A stretch of DNA of 64,000 nt from Lysobacter silvisoli (GTDB lineage: Bacteria; Pseudomonadota; Gammaproteobacteria; Xanthomonadales; Xanthomonadaceae), in the NCBI RefSeq assembly GCF_003382365.1, contig NZ_QTSU01000003.1, forward strand, positions 62,001-126,000, written 5' to 3'. Numbering within the stretch: the stretch's first letter is position 1; every line of letters starts with the position of its first letter. Positions 48,801-59,010 of the stretch are shown here, one piece after another. Below the pieces are notes generated by a model, which had not been told where the DNA came from, did not search any database, and saw only the letters and a list, made by a program, of their open reading frames with translations. Made by a program: the position numbers and the translations under genes.

Positions 48801-49317
48801 GATCTGCCAGCGCATCGCCCGCACCCTGGACCATCCGCTGCGCGTGCGCTCGCAAGTGGGCCGCGGCAGCGTGTTCTCGATCAGCGTGCCCTGCGGCCGC
48901 ACCCCGCGCGTGCGCAGCGCCGCGCCGGTCATGGCCGACTCGCTGTCCGGCCTGCGCGTGCTGTGCGTGGACAACGACCTGGAAATCCTGGATGGCATGC
49001 GCACCCTGCTCAGCCGATGGCAGGCCACCGCCCTGGTCGCGGCCACCGTCGACGAGGCTCTAGCCCTGGTCGATCAGCAGCCCGACGTGGCCCTGGTCGA
49101 CTTCCACCTGCACGACCGTCTGGACGGCCTGGGCGTGGTCGACGCGCTGCGCTCGCGCGCCGGCCGCGCGTTGCCGGCGGCGCTGCTGACCGGCGACGGC
49201 AGCGACGCGCTCAAACTGGCCGCGCGCGAACGCGGCTGCCGCGTGCTGACCAAGCCGATCAAGCCGGCGTCGCTGCGCGCGTATCTGGCTGCGCAGCGGC
49301 AGGCGGCGCAAAGCTGA
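45880..49317 (+). CDS. crbS: CrbS-like sodium/solute symporter-type hybrid histidine kinase
   Basis: 1145 residues. Residues 1 to about 500 form an SSS/SLC5-type transporter with roughly 13 helices. A STAC-like linker (about 510-620) and a PAS domain (about 635-760, TLENISQGVSVVDRDMRLVA) follow. The kinase has H795 (FLAAVSHDVLQPLNAARL) and an ATPase region (GERGLGLGLSICQRIA), and the C-terminal receiver has D1074 (VALVDFHLHD). This layout matches CrbS/MxtR, which senses acetate-related cues and controls acs through the LuxR-type CrbR/ErdR. Start is GTG 45880 with GGAG upstream. A matching regulator and acs lie 2.5-5 kb away. Confidence 0.85.
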   Translation: MIPGWILLLVSAGYVGLLFAVAYYGDQRTARTPKLRWLRPAVYSLALAVYCSSWTFYGAVGTAARTGLGFLPIYLGPLLMLAFGWRILERLVLISGEHRIVSIADFLSSRYGRAPGLAALVAAVALTAAVPYVALQFKAVAMSVEVLAGVPADADLIADPALYVALLLAVFAILFGTRQIDATEHHHGMVLAVALESLVKLVAFVAIGVFALIHLPGDGALAARIGQAARVVTAPGLPAGFAAQTLLAFAAIICLPRQFHVAVVECQDPNDLRPARWLFGGYLALISLLVVPITLTGQAVLSGTTVSPDTYVLALPLALDQQTLALMVYIGGFSAATGMVIVASVALATMVSNDLIVPALLRSGALHESQGIDRQVLWVRRATILVLAMMAYAYHRASAGADSLAQHGLLAFAAVAQFAPALIGGLYWRGASRSGAFAGVLAGAALWLYTLLLPALARVGWLDTGWIEHGPLGVSWLRPEQLFGLSGWDALTHGTFWSLLFNVGAFLFVSVRQRPRLHDQLRAATYLDPYVQRPALGPGGWAGSVRGGELLTLAERIVGERHARRAFEEYAQAQGRPWLPDQPADRALAQFTERLLAAAIGAASARLTLTTALRGSGMELGEVVALLDEANQELRFNRQVLSTTLENISQGVSVVDRDMRLVAWNRRYQELFDYPDGMLYVGRPVSDLIRWNAERGELGAGDTDAQVRRRLAHLRAGAVHVFERVRANGQVIEMVGQPLLGGGYVTSYSDVTDYKRAEQALREANETLEQRVEQRTQEAEAAQQSKTRFLAAVSHDVLQPLNAARLFTTALRETTDADEQARLAERVDASLRAAEDLLDGLLDISRLDAGALQPEPSDFDAAELLRELAAQYAPGAAGRGLQLRVRAPEHALPVRSDRRLLRRALQNFIANALRYTREGGVLMAARERAGRVELQVWDTGPGIPEHHLEQIFDEFRRFDQPGVGGERGLGLGLSICQRIARTLDHPLRVRSQVGRGSVFSISVPCGRTPRVRSAAPVMADSLSGLRVLCVDNDLEILDGMRTLLSRWQATALVAATVDEALALVDQQPDVALVDFHLHDRLDGLGVVDALRSRAGRALPAALLTGDGSDALKLAARERGCRVLTKPIKPASLRAYLAAQRQAAQS

Positions 49318-49320
49318 GTT

Positions 49321-49800
49321 TCAGCGCGGCGCGGCCGACCCGGTTTCGGCGTAGCGCTTGAGCGCGGCGAGCGCGACTTCCCAGTAGTAATTCAGGTGGC
49401 CGTACACGGCGTAGTTGCCCAGGTTGCGCAACTCCAGGTCCAGACGCGTGCCCGCGTCGGCCGGACGCAGCGCGAAGCGCTGCAGCACATGGTGTTCGGG
49501 CCGGTCCGGCAGCACGCGCCGCGACAGCGAATTCCAATGGCTGTACTCGAGCAGCCGCTCGGGCTCGAACACGTGCACCGTGCCGCGGTTTTCGAAGCGC
49601 AGGCGCCCATGCAACACCCCGCGCGACACCACCGCACCGCCCGGCGTCCAGTCGACCTCCACCGTCAACGGCTCGTCCGACATCCACAGCGGCATGCGCA
49701 GCGGGTCGGTCAGCGCGCGCCACACGGTTGCGGGCGAGGCTTCGATCTCGGTCGATTTCGCGATTCGGTCGGGGTAGCCCATATCCGCCCCACCGTTCAT
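49321..49800 (-). CDS. SRPBCC (START/Bet v1-like) family protein
   Basis: 159 residues with the AHSA1-like pattern KSTEIEASPATVWRALTDPL, PGGAVVSRGVLHGRLRFE and LQRFALRPADAGTRLDLELR. These proteins form a hydrophobic ligand cavity; no ligand is known. Start is ATG 49800, or ATG 49782. It converges on the kinase gene 3 bp away. Confidence 0.8.
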   Translation of the reverse strand: MNGGADMGYPDRIAKSTEIEASPATVWRALTDPLRMPLWMSDEPLTVEVDWTPGGAVVSRGVLHGRLRFENRGTVHVFEPERLLEYSHWNSLSRRVLPDRPEHHVLQRFALRPADAGTRLDLELRNLGNYAVYGHLNYYWEVALAALKRYAETGSAAPR

Positions 49801-49828
49801 GCAGCCGATCGCGGGCAGAAGGAGAACA

Positions 49829-50332
49829 TCAACCCTCCGTCCAGGTCACCGCGACCCCGGCAGGCGTGATCGACAGCGTTAGACCTAAAGGAAAAGCCGA
49901 GCCGTCGCCCCGCTGCAGATCCAGTTCGGTCAATTTGGGACTCTCGGATCTGGTCTCGAATTGGTGCTGCGCGAACGCCGCGACCATGTTGTCGGCATCG
50001 GCCTTGGACCAGCGCTCCGAAACGGCGGCGAACAGTCGTCGCAACGCGATGCGAACCTCAGGTCGTTTGCCCGGGGGATAATTCAGCCGGATCGTCGTAC
50101 CCAGGTCCGCGCAGCCGCCATGACTCAGGCTCAGGACGCTGCCGTCGGCGTTGCGCCAGGATACGGCGTGTCCTTGCTCACCGATACGACCGCCCGGACG
50201 GCGCGCAGCTGCCTCGGCAATACGCTTGATCTGATTGGCTTGATCGAAACTGCACTCGAATGTCTCGGCATGCGACAAGCCGCTGACGCTTACGAGCAGC
50301 CAGGCCAGGACCACAATGATGCGCTGCCTCAT
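49829..50332 (-). CDS. Exported hypothetical protein
   Basis: 167 residues with a signal peptide (IIVVLAWLLVSVSGLSHA). The mature protein has two cysteines (TFECSF and GGCADLG) that could pair. No family is recognised. It lies between the SRPBCC gene and the lipoprotein gene on the same strand; no functional link to the acetate genes is visible. Confidence 0.65.
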   Translation of the reverse strand: MRQRIIVVLAWLLVSVSGLSHAETFECSFDQANQIKRIAEAAARRPGGRIGEQGHAVSWRNADGSVLSLSHGGCADLGTTIRLNYPPGKRPEVRIALRRLFAAVSERWSKADADNMVAAFAQHQFETRSESPKLTELDLQRGDGSAFPLGLTLSITPAGVAVTWTEG

Positions 50333-50437
50333 AGTTGTTTCCCCGCACGTGGCCGACCATGACCCTGACGATAGCGTACGCCACCGCTCCCATGGATGGT
50401 GCGCCCTCTATCGCCGCGATAGGCGCACTGCGGTGCG

Positions 50438-51796
50438 CTACTTGGCCGCACCCGCGGCGGTCACGCGCCACACCGCGTTACCCACATCGTCGGCCACCAG
50501 CAGCGCGCCATCGCGCGCGATCGACACGCCTACCGGGCGGCCACGCGCGTCGCCCTGGGCGTCGAGGAAGCCGGTCAGCACGTCGCTCATCGGGCCGGCC
50601 GGGCGGCCGTCGCGGAACGGTACGAACACCACCTTGTAGCCGGCCAGCGGTTTGCGGTTCCAGGAACCGTGCAGGCCGACGAAGGCGCCGTCGGCGTAGG
50701 GCGCGCCTAAGCGCTGATTACCGGCGAAGCTCAGGCCCAGCGATGCCACGTGCGCGCCCAGGGCGTAGTCGGGCACTCGCGCGCGCGCGACCAGGTCGGG
50801 GCGCTGCGGTTGCACGCGGCTATCGACGTGCTGGCCCCAATAGCTGTAAGGCCAGCCGTAGAACGCGCCGGCCTCGACCTGGGTCAGATAGTCCGGTGCC
50901 AGGTCGCTGCCCAGTTCGTCGCGCTCGTTGACCACCGCCCACAGCGTGCCGCTGCTCGGCTCCCAGGCCAGGCCGACGGGATTGCGCAGGCCATGGGCGT
51001 AGACGCGGCGCGTGCCCGTCGCGGGGTCGATCTCCAGCACCGCGGCGCGGTCGGTCTCGGCCGGCAGCCCGTTTTCGGCGATGTTGCTGTTCGATCCCAC
51101 GCCTACGTACAGGCGCGCACCGTCGGCGGAGGCGACCAGGCTTTTGGTCCAGTGATGATTGAGCTGGCCTTCGCCGCCCGGCAGATCGGCTACCTTCTGC
51201 GGCGCGGCGCCCGCGCGTTGTTGACCGTCGGCGTAGGGCAGTTTCACCAGCGCATCGGCATTGGCGATGTAGAGCGTATCGCCTACCAGCACCATGCCGA
51301 ACGGCGAGGTCAGACCTTGCGCGAACACGCCGCGCACCTCGGCCACGCCGTCGCCATCGGCGTCGCGCAACAGGCTGATGCGGTCGGCGCTGGGCACGCC
51401 GGAACCGGCGCGCTTCATCACCGCGCCCATCACCTTGCCCTTGAGTCCGCCGATGCCGCGCTTGCCCGCCGGCGCGTTGCTCTCGGCCACCAGCACGTCG
51501 CCGTTGGGCAGCACGTACAGCCAGCGCGGATGGTCTAGGCCGGTCGCGAACGCCTGCACGGCTAAGCCTTGCGCCGCCGTCGGCGTTAGGCCGGCAGGCC
51601 AGCCCTTGGCCGGGGCGATATCGAGCGTGGGGATCGCGGAGGGATTGGGCGCCGCGATCACCGGACGCGAGCCGGTGTCCTCGCCCGCGACGAGTTTGGC
51701 CCGTCCGCCGCAGCCGATGAGCGCGGCGACCGCGCCGGCGCCGAGCAACGCCACCACGGCGACGATCGCGACCGTGCGCCTGCGTTTACCGTTCAT
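50438..51796 (-). CDS. PQQ-dependent sugar (sorbosone-type) dehydrogenase-like lipoprotein
   Basis: 452 residues. The N-terminal helix AIVAVVALLGAGAVAALIGC ends in a plausible lipobox (LIGC). A beta-propeller of the glucose/sorbosone dehydrogenase family follows: GLDHPRWLYVLPNGDVLVAE, GLTSPFGMVLVGDTLYIAN, LNHHWTKSLVASADGARLYV, GLRNPVGLAWEPSSGTLWAV and GLHGSWNRKPLAGYKVVFVP. It is probably periplasmic, oxidising a sugar or alcohol with PQQ. PQQ dependence is inferred from the family. Confidence 0.83.
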   Translation of the reverse strand: MNGKRRRTVAIVAVVALLGAGAVAALIGCGGRAKLVAGEDTGSRPVIAAPNPSAIPTLDIAPAKGWPAGLTPTAAQGLAVQAFATGLDHPRWLYVLPNGDVLVAESNAPAGKRGIGGLKGKVMGAVMKRAGSGVPSADRISLLRDADGDGVAEVRGVFAQGLTSPFGMVLVGDTLYIANADALVKLPYADGQQRAGAAPQKVADLPGGEGQLNHHWTKSLVASADGARLYVGVGSNSNIAENGLPAETDRAAVLEIDPATGTRRVYAHGLRNPVGLAWEPSSGTLWAVVNERDELGSDLAPDYLTQVEAGAFYGWPYSYWGQHVDSRVQPQRPDLVARARVPDYALGAHVASLGLSFAGNQRLGAPYADGAFVGLHGSWNRKPLAGYKVVFVPFRDGRPAGPMSDVLTGFLDAQGDARGRPVGVSIARDGALLVADDVGNAVWRVTAAGAAK

Positions 51797-51857
51797 GCGG
51801 CCGGTATACCGCAGCGCCCGTGCAACGCGTGCGAGGGCGGCGTGATGCCGTTGTGAG

Positions 51858-52526
51858 TTACTCGCTTTCTTCCGGCGGCGGCACGATCGCGCCCGGGTCC
51901 AGCGCCAGACGGCCCGCGATCAGCACCGCCTGGGTGCGGTTGTTCGCGCCCAGCTTGCGCAGGATCGCGGTCACGTGCGCCTTGACTGTGGCTTCGGACA
52001 CGCCCAGCTCGTAACCGATCTGCTTGTTGAGCAGACCCGCGCCCAACATCTGCAGCACGCGGAACTGCTGCGGGGTGAGCTCGCGCAGGCGCTGCGCGGC
52101 ATCGTGCTCGTCGGCGGCAGCCGCCGGTGCCGACAACGCGGCCGCCGGCGCCCAACGGTCGCCGTCGAGCACACTGGTCAGCGCTTCGCCCAACGTGGCC
52201 GCATCGGCGGATTTGGGGATGAAGCCCACCGCGCCATGATCCAGCGCGCGCCGCATCACCGCTGGTTCTTCGCGCGCGGACACCACCACGATGGGCAGTT
52301 GCGGGTGCAGCGCGCGCAGGTGCACCAGCGCGCTGAAGCCCTGCGCGCCGGGCATATTGAGGTCCAGCAACAGCAGGTCGGCATCGGACTCGGCTTCTAC
52401 CAGCGCATACAGCGCATCCACGCTGTCGGCCTCGCGCAGCTCCGCATCGGGCAGCACCCGCGCCACCGCGCCGCGCAGCGCCTCGCGGAACAGGGGGTGA
52501 TCGTCGGCGATCAGCAGGGTCGGCAT
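51858..52526 (-). CDS. crbR: CrbR-like LuxR-family response regulator
   Basis: 222 residues. The receiver has acidic D8/D9 and probable phosphorylation site D55 (LLLLDLNMPG); a C-terminal LuxR helix-turn-helix follows (LTPQQFRVLQMLGAGLLNKQ, VSEATVKAHVTAILRKLG). CrbR/ErdR proteins of this type are phosphorylated by a CrbS-type kinase and activate acs. The gene is 95 bp downstream of acs on the same strand. A candidate target dyad lies upstream of acs at 54681-54721. Confidence 0.83.
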   Translation of the reverse strand: MPTLLIADDHPLFREALRGAVARVLPDAELREADSVDALYALVEAESDADLLLLDLNMPGAQGFSALVHLRALHPQLPIVVVSAREEPAVMRRALDHGAVGFIPKSADAATLGEALTSVLDGDRWAPAAALSAPAAAADEHDAAQRLRELTPQQFRVLQMLGAGLLNKQIGYELGVSEATVKAHVTAILRKLGANNRTQAVLIAGRLALDPGAIVPPPEESE

Positions 52527-52621
52527 GGGGGGCTCCTACGGGCGGGCGCGGCGTTGTCCGATAGCGGCTTCATCGCGGAACGGCCCGGAATGAAGGCATT
52601 CCGCTCGCGGCCGCCCCAGCC

Positions 52622-54574
<1,953 letters not shown>

Positions 54575-54680
54575 CGGCGGCTCCGGAGCAAGGCGTAGAG
54601 GGTTGGCGCGCGCGTCGCGCGCGCGAAAGCCGAAGTGTGCCGCATCCGCCGCCCGGGCCGTCGTGATGGCGGTTTAGACC

Positions 54681-54721
54681 ATGGTCGTAAGCGCGGTCTG
54701 AATGGGTGCTTTTACGACCAT
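54681..54721. promoter_or_regulatory. 10-bp perfect inverted repeat between acs and the porin gene
   Basis: ATGGTCGTAA (54681-54690) and TTACGACCAT (54712-54721) are separated by 21 bp, so their centres lie 31 bp apart, about three helical turns. The spacing suits a dimer of dimers or a regulator with two half-sites acting on both divergent genes. The CrbR-like protein is the natural candidate; binding is not demonstrated. Confidence 0.6.
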
Positions 54722-54801
54722 AGGCGTATGGCCCCGCCCCATCCCGGCGCGCAGGCTGCCCACAGCCGCGCCGCCCGCGCGGCATTCCTCGGGAGGGAAT
54801 C

Positions 54802-56220
54802 ATGAATTTCATTAGCGTGCGCACGCGCACCGCAGCGCCGGCGGGGAGTCCGGCCCGGCGGCGTCCCCTGGCCGCGGCCGTACTGGTCGCGCTGGCGCTG
54901 CCCGGCCTGGCCTATGGCCAGACGGCGAAGGAAAAAGAGCTGGAGGCGCGCGTCGCCCAGCTGGAAGCCATGGTCCAGCAACTGGTGGCGCAGCAACAGC
55001 AGCAGCAAAGCCAGATCGCCGAGGTCAAGACCGCGCAAGTCGCTGCGCCCGCCGCTGCGCCGGTGGCCGCGGCCGGCAAGCCCGGCATCCAGTCCACCCC
55101 GATCACGCCCGGCGCCAACCCCGGCACCCGCTTCAGCTACGGCGGCTTCATCAAGCTCGACGGTTCGGTCACCCGCACCAACGACGGCGACATCGCCGAC
55201 GGTTCCGTCGGCCGCCTGTTCTACGTGCCCAAGGCCATCCCCGTGGGCGGCGGCGGCAGCAAGGAAGGCGGCACCGACACCGACATGGGCGCGAACTTCT
55301 CGCGCTTCTGGTTCGCCGCCGACACCGACCTGGACAGCGGCGACAAGCTCAAGGCCTACCTGGAATTCGACCTGTTCGGCGGCGGCAGCACCGCTTTCAC
55401 CGGCAACGAGATCGCCACCAACACCTACGCCCTCACCCTGCGCCAGGCCTACGTGACCTGGAACAACTGGCTGGCCGGCCAGGCCTGGTCGAACTTCCAG
55501 GACACCGCGGCGCTGCCGGACACGGTCGACTTCCTCGGCCCCACCGAGGGCACGGTGTTCGTACGCCAGGCGCAGTTGCGCTACACCAAGGGCCCGTGGT
55601 CGTTCTCGATCGAGAATCCGGAGACCGTGTACACGCCCTTCCGCGGCAACATGGCCCAGGTGGCCGGCGACGACGGCACCGCGCCGGACCTGACCGCGCG
55701 CTACACCGCCAAGGGCGACTGGGGCCACTTCGGCGTCGGCGTGCTCGCGCGCCAGCTCAAGTACCAGAACGGCACCGCCAACGACAGCAACACCGGCTAC
55801 GGCGTGAGCGTGTCGGGCAAGCTCAACGTGGGCAAGAACGACGACCTGCGCTACATGGTCACCGCCGGTAGCGGCATCGGCCGTTACGTCGGCCTGGCCC
55901 TGAACAACGATGCCGTGCTCGACGCCAGCGGCGATCTGGAGAACATCGACCTGATCAGCGGCTTCGTCGGCTGGCGCCACGTGTTCAGTCCCAAGCTGCG
56001 CACCAACCTGTTCTATTCGCGCGCCGAGTATGACAACGACACCGCCCTGACCGGGCTGGGCATCACCCGCTCGGCCCAGTCGGCGCACCTCAACCTGATC
56101 TATTCTCCGTTGCCCAAGCTCGACGTCGGCGCGGAACTGATCTGGGGTAAGCGCGAACTCGAGAACGGCGACTCCGGCGAACTCAACCGCCTGCAGACGC
56201 ACGTCAAGTACAGCTTCTAA
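54802..56220 (+). CDS. DcaP-like trimeric outer-membrane porin
   Basis: 472 residues. The signal peptide (LAAAVLVALALPGLAYG) precedes a glutamine-rich coiled coil (EKELEARVAQLEAMVQQLVA) and a beta-barrel of the DcaP family (GGFIKLDGSVTRTNDG, ANFSRFWFAADTDLDSGD), ending in the outer-membrane signature HVKYSF. DcaP porins admit dicarboxylates and other anions. It shares an intergenic region with acs and lies 17 bp before the MHS transporter, which suggests carboxylate uptake. Confidence 0.85.
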   Translation: MNFISVRTRTAAPAGSPARRRPLAAAVLVALALPGLAYGQTAKEKELEARVAQLEAMVQQLVAQQQQQQSQIAEVKTAQVAAPAAAPVAAAGKPGIQSTPITPGANPGTRFSYGGFIKLDGSVTRTNDGDIADGSVGRLFYVPKAIPVGGGGSKEGGTDTDMGANFSRFWFAADTDLDSGDKLKAYLEFDLFGGGSTAFTGNEIATNTYALTLRQAYVTWNNWLAGQAWSNFQDTAALPDTVDFLGPTEGTVFVRQAQLRYTKGPWSFSIENPETVYTPFRGNMAQVAGDDGTAPDLTARYTAKGDWGHFGVGVLARQLKYQNGTANDSNTGYGVSVSGKLNVGKNDDLRYMVTAGSGIGRYVGLALNNDAVLDASGDLENIDLISGFVGWRHVFSPKLRTNLFYSRAEYDNDTALTGLGITRSAQSAHLNLIYSPLPKLDVGAELIWGKRELENGDSGELNRLQTHVKYSF

Positions 56221-56237
56221 ATCTAGGGGATCGCATC

Positions 56238-57902
56238 ATGTCCAGCGTCACCGCCACCGCGTCGCCCGGATCGGGCGAGCTCACCAAGGGCCACAAGAAG
56301 GTCATTTTCGCGTCCAGCCTGGGCACGGTCTTCGAGTGGTACGACTTCTACCTGTACGGCTCGCTCGCCGCGATCATCGGCAAACAGTTCTTCGGCGGCC
56401 TCAACGACACCAGCCAGTTCATCTTCGCCCTGTTGGCCTTCGCCGCCGGCTTCGCGGTGCGTCCCTTCGGCGCGCTGGTGTTCGGCCGCCTGGGCGACAT
56501 GATCGGGCGCAAGTACACCTTCCTGGTCACCATCGTCATCATGGGCCTGGCCACCTTCCTGGTCGGCATCCTGCCCAGCTACGCCACCTTGGGCATCGCC
56601 GCACCGATCATCCTGATCACCTTGCGCTTGGCGCAAGGCTTGGCGCTGGGCGGCGAGTACGGCGGCGCGGCGACCTACGTGGCCGAGCACGCGCCCAACG
56701 GCAAGCGCGGCCTGTACACCAGCTTCATCCAGACCACCGCGACCCTGGGCCTGTTCCTGTCGCTGCTGGTGATCTGGGGCTGCCGCAACTATCTGGGCAA
56801 GGAAGCGTTCGAGGAATGGGGCTGGCGCATTCCGTTCCTGGTCTCGGTGGTGCTGCTGGGCGTGTCGGTGTGGATCCGCATGCAGCTGGCCGAATCGCCG
56901 CTGTTCCAGCAGATGAAGGCCGAAGGCAAGACCTCCAAGGCGCCGATCACCGAGAGCTTCTTCTCCAAGAACGGCAAGATCGCCCTGCTCGCCCTGCTCG
57001 GCGCCACCGCCGGCCAGGCCGTGGTCTGGTACGGCGGCCAGTTCTACTCGCTGTTCTTCCTGACCAAGACCCTGGGCCTGGACCCCAACCGCGCCGACAT
57101 CCTGATCGCCATCGCCCTGGCCCTGGCCACCGGCGGCTTCATCTTCTTCGGCTGGCTGTCGGACAAGATCGGCCGCAAGAAGATCGTGCTCGCCGGCTGC
57201 CTGATCGCGGTGTTCACCTACTTCCCGGTGTTCAAGGCGCTGACCCACAACGTCAATCCGGCGCTGGAGGCCGCGGTGGCGAAGTCGCCGGTCACCGTCA
57301 ACGCCGACCCGGACCGCTGCGCGTTCCAGTTCGACCCGGTGGGCAAGGCGACCTTCAAGCAGTCCTGCGACATCATCAAGTCGGCGCTGGCCAAGAAGGG
57401 CATCCCGTACGTCAACGCCCCGGCCGCGGCCGGCAGCGTGGCCACGGTGTCCATCGGCGGCGTGAGCCTCAACAGCTTCGAAGGCGAGGCGCTGGGCAAG
57501 GACGAGTTCAAGGCCCAGTCCGACGCCTTCGGCAAGCAGCTCACCGAAGCGCTGAAGACCGCCGGCTACCCGGAAAAAGCCGACCCGGCCGGCGTCAACA
57601 CGCCGGTGGTGATCGCGCTGCTGACCTTCCTGGTGCTGCTGGTGACCATGGTCTACGGCCCGATCGCGGCCTGGCTGGTGGAACTGTTCCCGACCCGCAT
57701 CCGCTACACCTCGATGTCGCTGCCCTACCACATCGGCAATGGCTGGTTCGGCGGCTTCCTGCCCTTCACCGCCTTCGCCATCGTCGCCGCCACCGGCAAT
57801 ATCTACAGCGGCCTGTGGTACCCGGTGATCGTGGCCTCGATGACCGTGGTGATCGGTTCGCTGTTCCTGCGCGAAACCAAGGATGTCGATATCCGCGACT
57901 GA
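56238..57902 (+). CDS. MHS-family (metabolite:H+ symporter) MFS transporter
   Basis: 554 residues with twelve helices. The family blocks are SSLGTVFEWYDFYLYGSLAA, RPFGALVFGRLGDMIGRKYT and GGEYGGAATYVAEHAPNGKRG, and FGWLSDKIGRKKI follows. Between the later helices is an inserted loop of about 120 residues (about 333-453) with cysteines in DPDRCAF and FKQSCDII. This loop occurs in a subgroup of MHS proteins. Substrate is unknown; context with acs and the porin favours a carboxylic acid. Confidence 0.88.
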   Translation: MSSVTATASPGSGELTKGHKKVIFASSLGTVFEWYDFYLYGSLAAIIGKQFFGGLNDTSQFIFALLAFAAGFAVRPFGALVFGRLGDMIGRKYTFLVTIVIMGLATFLVGILPSYATLGIAAPIILITLRLAQGLALGGEYGGAATYVAEHAPNGKRGLYTSFIQTTATLGLFLSLLVIWGCRNYLGKEAFEEWGWRIPFLVSVVLLGVSVWIRMQLAESPLFQQMKAEGKTSKAPITESFFSKNGKIALLALLGATAGQAVVWYGGQFYSLFFLTKTLGLDPNRADILIAIALALATGGFIFFGWLSDKIGRKKIVLAGCLIAVFTYFPVFKALTHNVNPALEAAVAKSPVTVNADPDRCAFQFDPVGKATFKQSCDIIKSALAKKGIPYVNAPAAAGSVATVSIGGVSLNSFEGEALGKDEFKAQSDAFGKQLTEALKTAGYPEKADPAGVNTPVVIALLTFLVLLVTMVYGPIAAWLVELFPTRIRYTSMSLPYHIGNGWFGGFLPFTAFAIVAATGNIYSGLWYPVIVASMTVVIGSLFLRETKDVDIRD

Positions 57903-57943
57903 TACCGGCTCCACCGAACGACCCCACGTCGTATGCAGTGAAG

Positions 57944-57976
57944 GCGACGCCGGCGCAAGCCGGCGTCGCTTTTTTC
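57944..57976 (+). terminator. Rho-independent terminator of the porin-transporter operon
   Basis: The stem GCGACGCCGGC/GCCGGCGTCGC with tetraloop GCAA is followed by six or more thymines, 41 bp after the transporter stop. Confidence 0.92.
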
Positions 57977-58055
57977 GGGTGAGCGCGTTGCCGAGCACTG
58001 CGGCGGCGCTTACAGTCCGGCGAAACCGGAAGTTCATCCGTCGCAGGGAGCGTGC

Positions 58056-58586
58056 ATGCCTCGCCAGTTCCTGATGGGCGCCTTGTACGCCCTGCTCGCG
58101 CTGCTGGCGCCGACGCTGTACGGCATGGGCGCGATCGCACAGGCGCTGCCGCCGAACGCGGTGCTGGATTTCGAATTCTGCGGCTTGGAACGCAACTGTT
58201 ACGTGTTCCTGCAGACGCTGTCGCCCACGCAACGCGACTGGATGATGGCCAGCCTGGGCCTGGATTACCTGCTCATGGCGCTGTACGCGCCCCTGGGCTG
58301 GGTGCTGTTGCGCCTGTTGGAACCCGCGCTGCCCGTACGCTGGCGACGCGCCACGCGCGTGCTGGCCTGGGCCATGTGGCTGGCCGGCCTGGCCGACGCG
58401 ATGGAGAACGCGCTGCTGATCCAGGTGCTGGCCGCCGGCGCCGACCGCGGCCTGGCCTGGCCGGCGGGTCTGTGCGCGGCGATCAAGTTCGCGCTGCTGG
58501 CGATCGGGCTGCTGTGGTGGCTGGGCTTCGGCGCTGCGGCCCTGTGGCGGTGTTGGCGCCAGCGCCCTTTATCGACAACGGCTTGA
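58056..58586 (+). CDS. Hypothetical integral membrane protein
   Basis: 176 residues with four hydrophobic segments (LYALLALLAPTLYGMGAIAQ, LGLDYLLMALYAPLGWVLL, VLAWAMWLAGLADAMENALL and IKFALLAIGLLWWLGFGAAA). A cysteine-containing loop FEFCGLERNCYV lies between the first two. No family is recognised. It is followed after 25 bp by the cupin gene. Confidence 0.7.
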   Translation: MPRQFLMGALYALLALLAPTLYGMGAIAQALPPNAVLDFEFCGLERNCYVFLQTLSPTQRDWMMASLGLDYLLMALYAPLGWVLLRLLEPALPVRWRRATRVLAWAMWLAGLADAMENALLIQVLAAGADRGLAWPAGLCAAIKFALLAIGLLWWLGFGAAALWRCWRQRPLSTTA

Positions 58587-58611
58587 ACCCGCATCGGCTA
58601 GGCTGTGGCGC

Positions 58612-59010
58612 ATGAAACCCTCGATCCGCCCCTACGACGCCAGCGGCGAGTTCTACATCGCCGAGCAATGCCACGTCATCGAGCTGTCCAACAGCGACGA
58701 CGACCCCACGCTGTCGATCGCGCGCGTGCGGGTGACGTCGGGCACCACTACGCGCTGGCACCGCCTGACCGCCACCGCCGAGCGCTACGTGATCCTGGAA
58801 GGCCAAGGCCGCATGGAAGTCGGCGAGTTGCCGCCGCAGGACGTGGGCCCCGGCGACACCGTGCTGATCCCGCCGGACGGCCGCCAGCGCATCGCCAACC
58901 TGGGCCAGGGCGACCTGGTGTTCCTGGCGATCTGCACGCCGCGGTTCCGGCCCGAAGCCTACGAGGATCTGGACCCCGAACCCCTGCCCTGCAGCTTCGA
59001 AGACGCCTAA
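58612..59010 (+). CDS. Single-domain cupin protein
   Basis: 132 residues with the cupin motifs TTRWHRLTATAERYVILEGQ and the second motif PGDTVLIPPDGRQRIANLGQ. The first motif carries one histidine and a glutamate, as in metal-binding cupins. Function is unknown. The last four bases overlap the convergent arginase-family gene. Confidence 0.85.
   Translation: MKPSIRPYDASGEFYIAEQCHVIELSNSDDDPTLSIARVRVTSGTTTRWHRLTATAERYVILEGQGRMEVGELPPQDVGPGDTVLIPPDGRQRIANLGQGDLVFLAICTPRFRPEAYEDLDPEPLPCSFEDA

Noticed and set aside
45811-48855. Minus-strand open frame of 1014 codons
   Set aside because: Antisense to the CrbS-like kinase; the composition is histidine/glutamine-rich shadow sequence and no domain is visible.
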